From NCBI GenBank assembly GCA_964568825.1, contig CAZMSA010000053.1, positions 1 through 19,981 of the forward strand: a stretch of 19,981 nt of DNA, in the 5' to 3' direction. This DNA is from CAVVDT01 sp964568825. Lineage in GTDB: Bacteria > Pseudomonadota > Alphaproteobacteria > Rhizobiales > Aestuariivirgaceae. Position 1 is the first letter of the stretch, and every line of letters starts with the position of its first letter. Shown piece by piece: positions 8,141 to 14,283 of this stretch. The position numbers and the translations under genes are program-made. Under the pieces are notes generated by a model. That model was not told where the DNA came from. It was given only the letters and a program-made list of their open reading frames with translations, and ran no database searches.

Positions 8141-9481
8141 ATGCCTGAGAGATATGATCTCGTCTTCGCAAATGGAACCCTCGTCAATCACGATGGCGTG
8201 GGCGAACGCGATGTTGCCGTGACGGGCGGCCGCATTGCCGCCATCGGTTCGATCGACGCCGGCAGCGCCGCCGAGGTGGTGGACTGCACCGGACTGCATA
8301 TCCTGCCCGGCGTCATCGATACCCAGGTTCATTTGCGCGAACCCGGCGCCGAGCACAAGGAGGATCTCGCAACCGGCGGGCGCGCCGCCGTCATGGGCGG
8401 GGTCACCGCCGTCTTCGAGATGCCCAACACGTCACCGCTGACGGTGACGCCTGAAGCCCACGCCGACAAGATTGCCCGCGCCACCGGCCGCATGCAATGC
8501 GATTTCGCCTTCTTCTTCGGTGGCACGCGCGACAATGCCGAGACGCTGAAATCAGCCGAGCGGCTGCCCGGTTGCCCCGGCGTGAAGGTATTCATGGGCT
8601 CCTCTACCGGTGAACTGCTGGTCGATGACGATGCAGGCATTGCGCACATCCTCAAGCACATCACCCGCCGCGCCGCCTTCCATTCCGAGGATGAATTCCG
8701 CCTTGAAGAGCGCAAGCCCCTGCGCCGTCCGGGCGATCCGTCGAGCCATCCCGAATGGCGCGATGTCGAGGCGGCGCGCCTGTGCACCGAGCGTCTCCTG
8801 AGGCTGGCGCGCCGTGCCGGCAAGCGGGTGCATGTGCTGCATATATCTACCGCCGATGAAATGGAGTTGCTGGCCGCAGCGCGCGATGTCGCCTCGGTGG
8901 AGGTGACGCCACAGCACCTGACCCTGGCGGCGCCGGAGGCCTATGAGCGCCTCGGCAGTCGTGCCCAGATGAACCCGCCGATCCGCGACGAGCATCACCG
9001 CCAGGCCCTGTGGCGGGCGCTTGCTTCAGGGCTGGTGGATGTTTTGGGTTCCGACCATGCCCCCCACACGCTGGAGGAAAAGGCGAAGGACTATCCCGCT
9101 TCCCCCTCCGGCATGCCGGGGGTGCAGACGCTGGTCCCGGTGATGCTCGACCACGTCAATGCCGGGCGCCTCAGCATCGAACGCTTCGTCGACCTCACTA
9201 GCCATGGCCCCATGCGGCTGTTCGGCATCGCGGCGAAGGGTCGCATCGCCCGCGGCTACGACGCCGATCTGACCATCGTCGATATGAAGGCCCGGCGCAC
9301 CATCACCGATCAGTGGATCGAGAGCCGTTGCGGCTGGACCCCCTATGACGGCATGACGGTGACCGGCTGGCCGCTAGGCACCGTCATCCGTGGCCGCCGT
9401 GTCATGTGGCAAGGCGAGATCATTGGCGCAGCCCACGGCCGCCCGGTGCGCTTTCTGGAAACCCTCGAACCGACCGACTGA
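8141..9481 (+). CDS. dihydroorotase-family amidohydrolase (altered first metal motif)
   Basis: A 446-residue amidohydrolase; dihydroorotase closes carbamoyl-aspartate to dihydroorotate in pyrimidine synthesis. Seen: the likely carboxylated Lys149 in GVKVFMGSSTGELL, His181 in FHSEDEF, His in HVLHIST, and Asp in GSDHAPHT. In the first metal motif, normally D-x-H-V-H-L-R, the sequence reads DTQVHLREPG, so the first His is Gln (Gln62, codon 8324-8326). The same variant occurs, as far as I recall, in other alphaproteobacterial relatives, so it is probably a subfamily trait. It could be a true dihydroorotase with a changed metal site, a related cyclic amidase or a non-catalytic homolog. AAGGAG at 8125-8130 is 10 bases before the ATG. 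The next gene follows after 14 bases, so they form an operon. Confidence 0.87.
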   Translation: MPERYDLVFANGTLVNHDGVGERDVAVTGGRIAAIGSIDAGSAAEVVDCTGLHILPGVIDTQVHLREPGAEHKEDLATGGRAAVMGGVTAVFEMPNTSPLTVTPEAHADKIARATGRMQCDFAFFFGGTRDNAETLKSAERLPGCPGVKVFMGSSTGELLVDDDAGIAHILKHITRRAAFHSEDEFRLEERKPLRRPGDPSSHPEWRDVEAARLCTERLLRLARRAGKRVHVLHISTADEMELLAAARDVASVEVTPQHLTLAAPEAYERLGSRAQMNPPIRDEHHRQALWRALASGLVDVLGSDHAPHTLEEKAKDYPASPSGMPGVQTLVPVMLDHVNAGRLSIERFVDLTSHGPMRLFGIAAKGRIARGYDADLTIVDMKARRTITDQWIESRCGWTPYDGMTVTGWPLGTVIRGRRVMWQGEIIGAAHGRPVRFLETLEPTD

Positions 9482-9495
9482 GAAGGATACCCCCG

Positions 9496-10482
9496 ATGAC
9501 CGATACCTTTCGCGCCCTGAGGATAGACAAGACCGACGCCTGCCAGACCGTTGCCATCGTCGATCTCACCGAGGACGACCTGATGGAAGGCGATGTGACC
9601 GTCGCCGTCGCCAACTCCACCGTCAATTACAAGGACGGCCTGGCGATCACCGGCAAGGCGCCGGTGGTGCGCAAGTTTCCGCTCATCCCCGGCATCGACT
9701 TCGCCGGCACGGTGACCGCCTCCACCCATGCCGGCATCAAGCCCGGTGACAAGGTGGTCCTCAACGGCTGGGGCGTCGGGGAAAGCCATAACGGCGGCCT
9801 GGCGGGCCGCGCCCGGGTCAAGGGCGACTGGCTGGTGCCGCTGCCCGAGGGCATCGACCTCGCCCATGCCATGGCCATCGGCACCGCCGGCTATACCGCC
9901 ATGCTGTGTGTCATGGCGCTTGAGGAGCAAGGGGTTGAGCCCGGCTCCGGCGAGGTGCTGGTGACCGGGGCGGCCGGCGGTGTCGGCTCGGTTGCCGTGG
10001 CGCTCTTGGCAAAGCTCGGCTTTACCGTCGTTGCCTCCACCGGGCGGACGTCGGAGGAGGCCTACCTCAAGGGGTTGGGGGCTTCGACGGTCATCGACCG
10101 GGCCGAATTCGCCACCCCGGTCAAGCCGCTGGCGCGTTCGCGCTGGGCCGGCGCCGTCGATGTCGCGGGCTCCACCACGCTCGCCAACGTCTTGTCGCAG
10201 ATGAACTATGGCGGCACGGTCGCTGCCTGCGGCCTCGCCCAGGGCATGGACCTGCCCACCTCGGTCGCCCCCTTCATCCTGCGCGGGGCAAAACTCATCG
10301 GCATCGATTCCGTCATGTGCCCCAAGCCCCGCCGCATCACCGCCTGGCAGCGCCTGGCGCGCGACCTCGACATGGCCAAGCTGGACGCCATGACCACCCA
10401 CATCGGCCTCGACGATGTGCAGAAGGCGGCCGCCGACATCCTCGCGGGGAAAATCCGCGGCCGGCTGGTGGTCGACCTCTAG
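9496..10482 (+). CDS. acuI: MDR-family acrylyl-CoA reductase-like oxidoreductase (AcuI/YhdH)
   Basis: A 328-residue zinc-independent medium-chain reductase. AcuI/YhdH enzymes reduce acrylyl-CoA to propionyl-CoA with NADPH, detoxifying reactive acryloyl compounds. Seen: NYKDGLAITGKAPVVRKFPL and PGIDFAGTV in the GroES-like domain, GWGVGESHNGG, the nucleotide fold VTGAAGGVGSVAVALL, GRTSEEAYLKGLGA, and the C-terminal RITAWQRLARDLD. No structural zinc cysteines are seen. AGAAGGA lies 8 bases before the ATG. It sits 14 bases behind the dihydroorotase-family gene. The exact enoyl-CoA or enone substrate is inferred. Confidence 0.9.
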   Translation: MTDTFRALRIDKTDACQTVAIVDLTEDDLMEGDVTVAVANSTVNYKDGLAITGKAPVVRKFPLIPGIDFAGTVTASTHAGIKPGDKVVLNGWGVGESHNGGLAGRARVKGDWLVPLPEGIDLAHAMAIGTAGYTAMLCVMALEEQGVEPGSGEVLVTGAAGGVGSVAVALLAKLGFTVVASTGRTSEEAYLKGLGASTVIDRAEFATPVKPLARSRWAGAVDVAGSTTLANVLSQMNYGGTVAACGLAQGMDLPTSVAPFILRGAKLIGIDSVMCPKPRRITAWQRLARDLDMAKLDAMTTHIGLDDVQKAAADILAGKIRGRLVVDL

Positions 10483-10538
10483 GACACCCTTGGCGCCCCG
10501 ACCTGCGCCGGAGTGACGATAAAGGAGAGCCGTGGGCG

Positions 10539-10886
10539 CTACTGCGTGGTGCGCGCCACGGTGAACTCGCCGGTGCGGATGCGTTCCGGCAGGCGCTCGG
10601 TCATTTTGGCGACCGGCTCCTCGCCATAGGTGGCGATCATGTCGGAAAGCGCGGCGAAGATTGCTGCGGTGGCGATGCAGTCGGGATCGATGCCTTCGTA
10701 GATGGCTTCTTCCCAGGCATCGAGAATGTAGCGCAGCGCCTGCTGCTTGGGTTCGGCCTCGGCGGCCATGGCACCGTACTCCGCGGTAGCCTTGTAGATG
10801 GGCGGATTCTTCAAAGTTTTTGCTTCCCCTGATGCAGCCGCTGCCACGTCCTGCCGCCGCAGTGCCGTTGCAGGAGACTTTAGCAT
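10539..10886 (-). CDS. conserved-looking small protein of unknown function
   Basis: I do not recognise a named family. The 115-residue product is acidic and helix-rich, soluble, with no signal or membrane segment. Notable stretches are KQQALRYILDAWEEAIYEG, DPDCIATAAIFAALSDMI and GEEPVAKMTERLPERI. Codon use is like the chromosomal neighbours. An upstream GTG at 10934 would extend it by 16 residues, but a perfect CtrA-type box covers that region, so the ATG at 10886 is preferred; no clear Shine-Dalgarno decides it. It is convergent with acuI, with stops 56 bases apart. The upstream box suggests cell-cycle-linked expression (inference). Confidence 0.7.
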   Translation of the reverse strand: MLKSPATALRRQDVAAAASGEAKTLKNPPIYKATAEYGAMAAEAEPKQQALRYILDAWEEAIYEGIDPDCIATAAIFAALSDMIATYGEEPVAKMTERLPERIRTGEFTVARTTQ

Positions 10887-10912
10887 AACAGCCGCGCGGC
10901 GCAGCCTCGGGC

Positions 10913-10928
10913 TTAAGAAAGGGTTAAC
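10913..10928. promoter_or_regulatory. perfect CtrA-type box
   Basis: TTAA-GAAAGGG-TTAAC matches the CtrA full site TTAA-N7-TTAA(C) with no mismatch. It lies 27-42 bases upstream of the start of the leftward small gene. Its reverse complement shares 14 bases (GTTAACCCTTTCTT) with the near-box at 1660-1673. CtrA binding is inferred from motif only; the recombinase scar begins within about 60 bases on the other side, so the leftward gene is the likely target. Confidence 0.5.
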
Positions 10929-10981
10929 TCCCACCTCTGAAATTAGCGTGATTTGGCGTTAAAATGTTGGTTTTGCGTGAC

Positions 10982-11009
10982 AATTTACGTGACTGATGGC
11001 ATGTAAATT
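10982..11009. repeat. imperfect palindrome before the recombinase remnant
   Basis: Arms AATTTACGTGAC (10982-10993) and GGCATGTAAATT (10998-11009) pair at 10 of 12 positions around a 4-base centre. GTGAC also recurs as direct repeats at 10977, 10989 and 11017. Such a cluster directly before a recombinase gene could be an operator or recombinase arm-binding sites. It could equally be chance in an AT-rich spacer. Confidence 0.35.
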
Positions 11010-11020
11010 ACCTCATGTGA

Positions 11021-11787
11021 CGTCGGAAGTACCAAAAAATTCGCTACTCAACGAAGTCAATTCGCGCATTGAAGCTGCCGGAAGGCAAACGGACGATGTT
11101 CGTGACAATCCCTCATACCTTCGGCTTGACGGTGACCGTTGGCAAGACGCGCAAAACCTATTGGTCATTTCTGCACCGCCGCGGGAAGGTCAGCAAGAAG
11201 AAGTTGGGCTCCGCTTACACGCTCAAACTCGAAGAGGCCGCAGAGGCCGCTCGCCGCATCGCCGTGATGGTGGACACTGACGGCCTCATCGTCGACACGG
11301 CTGAAACGCTTGCGGAGGCGATTGAGGCCTATTGCAATACATGGACGATCCCCGGCAAGAAGAAGATGATCACGGCCAGCACTGCGGCCCAGTACCGCCG
11401 TCTCTTCTACCGCCTTGTTCCGTTGCATTTGCAGAAGACGCCGCTCGCTCACGTCTCGCGCAAGGATTTAGGGGAACTGTTCGACCGCGTGCACGCCCGG
11501 ACTCCGTCGACGGCAACCTTGCTCGCAAACGTTCTCAACGTCGTCTTCAAGTGGCGGCGCATGCCACAGGCGATCTGATCCGACTACATGACGAAGTCGA
11601 AACATCGCGAACCGAAGTGCACGCTTGAGGAATGGATCACAGTCGCCGTCGACGAGCCTGCACCATATCGGCAGATGATGCTCTTCACCGCCATGACTGG
11701 TATCCGCTTGAGCGACACCGTGACCCTGATGTGGGACGACGTCGACTTTGAGGGAGGCACCATGACGATCCGGACGAACAAGGGTAT
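11021..11787 (+). pseudogene. tyrosine recombinase/integrase remnant (internal stop, C-terminus lost)
   Basis: The homology-like frame starts after a TGA at 11018 with no ATG. It shows an Integrase_DNA-bind-like N-terminus (SIRALKLPEGKR, FGLTVTVGKTRKTYW, KKLGSAYTLKLEEAAEAARR), then a SAM-like core-binding domain (ETLAEAIEAYC ... NVLNVVFKWRR). A TGA at 11576-11578 interrupts it, and the same frame continues with MMLFTAMTGIRLSDTVTLMW, which contains catalytic Arg I. It then ends abruptly near IRTNKG. The catalytic Lys, H-x-x-R and Tyr boxes are missing, and an unrelated frame takes over near 11776-11790. The base composition is visibly more AT-rich than the flanks. Read as a P4-type island integrase killed by a nonsense mutation and a deletion. 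No tRNA or attachment repeat was recognised. Confidence 0.8.
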
Positions 11788-12183
11788 ACCGACTACTTCT
11801 ACATCGAGAACGACCAAGATACGGAGTCGTTCGCAGAACGGGCATTCAATCTTCTTTCTAAAACTTGCGATAGCATCGAGAAGGAGGGCGACGAGGTTCT
11901 GGGTGGGCGTACGAACGCCACACGGCACGGCGCAGCGTTTCTCGTGCTCTTGCTGGTGCGCGAGTTGGCTATGCATTTCCACGAGAACGGATGGGACCCG
12001 GAGATCGCGAAGCATTACTTCGAAGACTACGGCATCGCTCCTTACCTACCGACGTCAAACGTCTATCACCGCAACTCGGCAGACGAGGGCATGGCGTTCC
12101 TCGAGAATACGCTGAACGAGAATCCACTCTCGGAAGGGGCGCAGTCAATCCTTGGCGAACTGGACGATGAGGTTCCGTTCTAA
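11752..12183 (+). pseudogene. 3' part of an unknown acidic protein gene, fused behind the integrase scar
   Basis: I do not recognise the family. The frame is open from after TGA 11749 to TAA 12181 with no ATG until 11982, yet the residues look like a real protein from about 11779: YTDYFYIENDQDTESFAERAF, NATRHGAAFLVLLLVRELAM, FHENGWDPEIAKHYFEDYG, and an acidic tail ending LDDEVPF. It is one frame off the integrase, so this is most simply a gene that lost its 5' end in a deletion joining it to the integrase. A start at GTG 11944 or ATG 11982 would give a 79- or 66-residue protein, without a clear ribosome site. AT-rich base use matches the integrase remnant. Confidence 0.55.
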
Positions 12184-12207
12184 ACAACATCTCAAAGGAG
12201 ATTCAAC

Positions 12208-12378
12208 ATGGACGACGACGAACTGATTAGAGCGATATGCTCACGCGATCAGCGCCCCGCAGCCCCGTCTTCGCGCCCGCAATGCCTACCGCTGGACCCT
12301 AGCGCTTGCCCCCTTCGCCGCCATGGTTTTGGTCGCCGTCGCCATCGTCGGCTTGTGATGAGACACATTGGCGGCTGA
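12208..12378 (+). CDS. short ORF with strong ribosome site, probably chimeric
   Basis: ATG at 12208 follows a textbook AAAGGAG (12194-12200) at 7 bases, 24 bases after the preceding ORF stop, so translation could begin here. The first ten or so residues (MDDDELIRAICSRD) look like a natural N-terminus. The rest is Pro/Arg-rich (LRRHGFGRRRHRR) and looks out of frame. The adjacent frame from about 12242 to a TGA at 12359 reads like a membrane tail (RNAYRWTLALAPFAAMVLVA, then VAIVGL). This suggests another junction near 12230-12245, between the start of an element gene and the end of a different gene. Product 56 residues; unlikely to be functional. Confidence 0.3.
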   Translation: MDDDELIRAICSRDQRPAAPSSRPQCLPLDPSACPLRRHGFGRRRHRRLVMRHIGG

Positions 12379-12440
12379 CCTCGCATCGTTTTGCGATCTC
12401 AATGAGGTGTGCAGACTATACGGACCGCGGAGAACGCAGG

Positions 12441-12468
12441 CACAAACGGCGGGTGCCTTGCACCCGCC
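12441..12468 (-). terminator. rho-independent-type terminator of the permease operon
   Basis: A perfect 9-base stem GGCGGGTGC / GCACCCGCC (12448-12456 and 12460-12468) closes a 3-base loop. On the minus strand it lies 13 bases after the permease stop and is followed by GTTTGTG, a modest T-rich tail. Position and strength fit the end of the leftward operon. The rest of 12379-12480 shows nothing else. Confidence 0.7.
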
Positions 12469-12480
12469 CCGGATTTCGTG

Positions 12481-13875
12481 TCAGCGATAGTCGCCCTTGC
12501 CGGCCGGCTTTACGATGGCCAACGTGGCGATCCAGTAGACAAGCCCACCCACGACCGCGGTTGGGAGCGAAGCCGTGAGATACTCATACGGTGAGTGACT
12601 AGCATAGCTCACGGGGTTCAGCAGGTAGAGATAGGTGGCGAAGCCGGCGATCATGCCGAGGATCGCAGCCGGATTGAATCCGCCCCAATAGTGGTAGGCG
12701 GTGCCTTCGCCGCTGGTGAAGACCCCCCGGATATCGATCCGCTGCTTCCTGAGCAAGAAGTAGTCGACGATCTGAATCGCGCACAGCGGCGCAAAGAAAA
12801 CACCGATGAAGGCGAGAAATGTGCCAAAATTGGTGAAGAACAGATCCGGCAGGAAGACGCCGATCGCGGCCACCGGAACGAGTCCCAGAAGCAGAATGGT
12901 GAGCCAGCTTGCGTTTGCGAGGAATGGCACCTGACGCAGGCCAATGCCCGTCGCATAGACGCCCGCGATCGCCGTACCGAGATTGGCCGCGATCACGAAC
13001 AGCAGAGCAATCACGCCGTAGGTCGGGCCACCGAGTTTGACCAGCCATGCCGCGGGATCCGACACTTGCAGCGCGAGGATGGCCGCAAGACCGACCACAC
13101 TGAGAAATGGTACCGGAAGGCCCATCCCCAGCATTGAGGGAAGCGTGGCAGTATGGGCATCCGGGGCCTCGCGCACCATAGCGCCGATATAAGGCCACCA
13201 GCTGAGCAGGCTGACGATGCCGATCTCTATGCCGGTGACGTAATCCCATTGCAGGCTTCCCGAAGCATAGGCCGGTTTGGCTGCGTTGATCGCGTCGGAC
13301 TGTTTGATCAAAAGTATGATCGCCATCCACAACCCGATACCGACAATGAAGAAGAACAGTACGCTCGACACCCGTTCGAGCCCGGTCGCGCCGCGCAAGA
13401 GCACGAGCAACACGACAATGCAGGCAATGGCCGAGACCCCTCGAACCAGCATGGGCGCGGTGTCGGCGCTTGCAACGCCAAGCGTTATGAGAAGCTGCGC
13501 AACCGACTTGCCGAAGAAGATGAGCAGCAGGGAATTCCAGCCAATAATCGATACGTATTGCAGGAACACGGTGATGACCCAACCGCGGTCGCCGAACTGC
13601 GGCTTGGCCGATGCGATGGAATCAATGCCATAGCGAGTCGCCGCGGGCACGACCGCGAGCGTCACGATCAGCATGCCGATCATCGAGCCCGCCGTCATGG
13701 CGGCGAAGCCCATCTTGAGGTTGAGGTAGTACCCGACGTATTCGCCGATGATGTAGCACCAGGTCGCCGCGGCCGCGACGAGCAGGACCACGAAAAGCTG
13801 GCGTTGCGTCCAGTGGCGGTCGGACTTGGCAAGCGGCCAGCCGGATTGTTCGATGCCTTTGTCGGTCGCGCTCAT
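12481..13875 (-). CDS. NCS1-family permease (cytosine/purine/hydantoin-type transporter)
   Basis: A 464-residue inner-membrane protein with about 12 hydrophobic segments. NCS1 members import nucleobases, hydantoins, allantoin or vitamins with Na+ or H+. Seen: the N-terminal TQRQLFVVLLVAAAATWCYI and IGEYVGYYLNLKMGF, WWPYIGAMVREAPDA in the mid-protein, YGVIALLFVIAANLGTAIAG, and IQIVDYFLLRKQRIDIRGVF plus HYWGGFNPAAI near the end, all typical of the family. The substrate is not readable from sequence. The start overlaps the stop of a 52-residue membrane protein gene by one base (TGATG), indicating coupled translation. It is the last gene of the leftward operon, followed by a hairpin terminator. 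Context suggests import of the compound attacked by the upstream dehydrogenase. Confidence 0.88.
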   Translation of the reverse strand: MSATDKGIEQSGWPLAKSDRHWTQRQLFVVLLVAAAATWCYIIGEYVGYYLNLKMGFAAMTAGSMIGMLIVTLAVVPAATRYGIDSIASAKPQFGDRGWVITVFLQYVSIIGWNSLLLIFFGKSVAQLLITLGVASADTAPMLVRGVSAIACIVVLLVLLRGATGLERVSSVLFFFIVGIGLWMAIILLIKQSDAINAAKPAYASGSLQWDYVTGIEIGIVSLLSWWPYIGAMVREAPDAHTATLPSMLGMGLPVPFLSVVGLAAILALQVSDPAAWLVKLGGPTYGVIALLFVIAANLGTAIAGVYATGIGLRQVPFLANASWLTILLLGLVPVAAIGVFLPDLFFTNFGTFLAFIGVFFAPLCAIQIVDYFLLRKQRIDIRGVFTSGEGTAYHYWGGFNPAAILGMIAGFATYLYLLNPVSYASHSPYEYLTASLPTAVVGGLVYWIATLAIVKPAGKGDYR

Positions 13876-14033
13876 CACATCCACCCCCAGATCAGCAGCA
13901 GCACGGGGCCGACCACCCCAAGCAGGATCAACCACATCCAGTCAATGCCGGTGAACCCGGCGCCCTGATTTGCCTCGGTCTCGAGTTCCGCGATGCGGCG
14001 CTCGAGATCCGGATGCAGGCTTTGCGCAGACAT
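13875..14033 (-). CDS. 52-residue single-pass membrane protein coupled to the NCS1 permease
   Basis: ATG at 14033 follows a GGGAG/GAGA-rich ribosome site. The product has a charged N-terminal helix with heptad-like pattern (DLERRIAELETEA) and a C-terminal membrane span (IDWMWLILLGVVGPVLLLIW). The stop shares one base with the permease start, so the two are almost certainly co-translated. I know no named family. Small single-span partners are known for other transporter classes (for example DUF3311 with MctP-type SSS permeases), so a stabilising or regulatory subunit role is a fair inference. A frameshifted near-copy lies just upstream at 14055-14218. Confidence 0.7.
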   Translation of the reverse strand: MSAQSLHPDLERRIAELETEANQGAGFTGIDWMWLILLGVVGPVLLLIWGWM

Positions 14034-14054
14034 ATCTCTTCTCCCATGCAGTTG

Positions 14055-14218
14055 TTATTTCCGATTACAAGTCACTCCGACGTCCATTGAGATGACGACC
14101 GGAAGGGTCAACCAAGACCAGTCATCCGAACCAACGCCGCTGTCTCGGCTGTCCATCCATTCCAGCACGGCGAGACGCCGTTCCGGTTCGCGGTCAAGTC
14201 TTCCAGTTGCAATCGCAT
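14055..14218 (-). pseudogene. frameshifted near-copy of the 52-residue membrane protein gene
   Basis: Downstream of the dehydrogenase, AGGAGG (14221-14226) precedes ATG at 14218, and a short frame opens MRLQLEDL before drifting. In the next frame the residues read EPERRLAVLEWMDSRDSG and then DDWSWLTLPVV, ending at TAA 14055-14057. Against the intact protein this aligns as ERR-x17-DW-x-WL-x-L with identical spacing, and overall length (about 54 codons) is similar. The end after VV is not hydrophobic. It looks like a decayed tandem duplicate with a frameshift around codons 7-12. Alternatively, a second small partner is intact but misread here. The remaining 14219-14283 shows nothing else. Confidence 0.5.
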
Positions 14219-14283
14219 TTCCTCCTGTTGCCTCTTGTTGATCTTGTCCTGAGCAGCCGCCCTCGCAGTTGCTTTGATTGTTC

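Noticed and set aside
10491..10509. GGCGC/GCGCC hairpin after acuI
   Set aside because: Short stem, long loop and no T-run; expected by chance at this GC content.
11884..11945. NATRHGAAFLVLLL as the integrase H-x-x-R box in another frame
   Set aside because: Spacing and residues do not give H-x-L-R-H, and no catalytic Tyr follows; the surrounding residues look like a different acidic protein.
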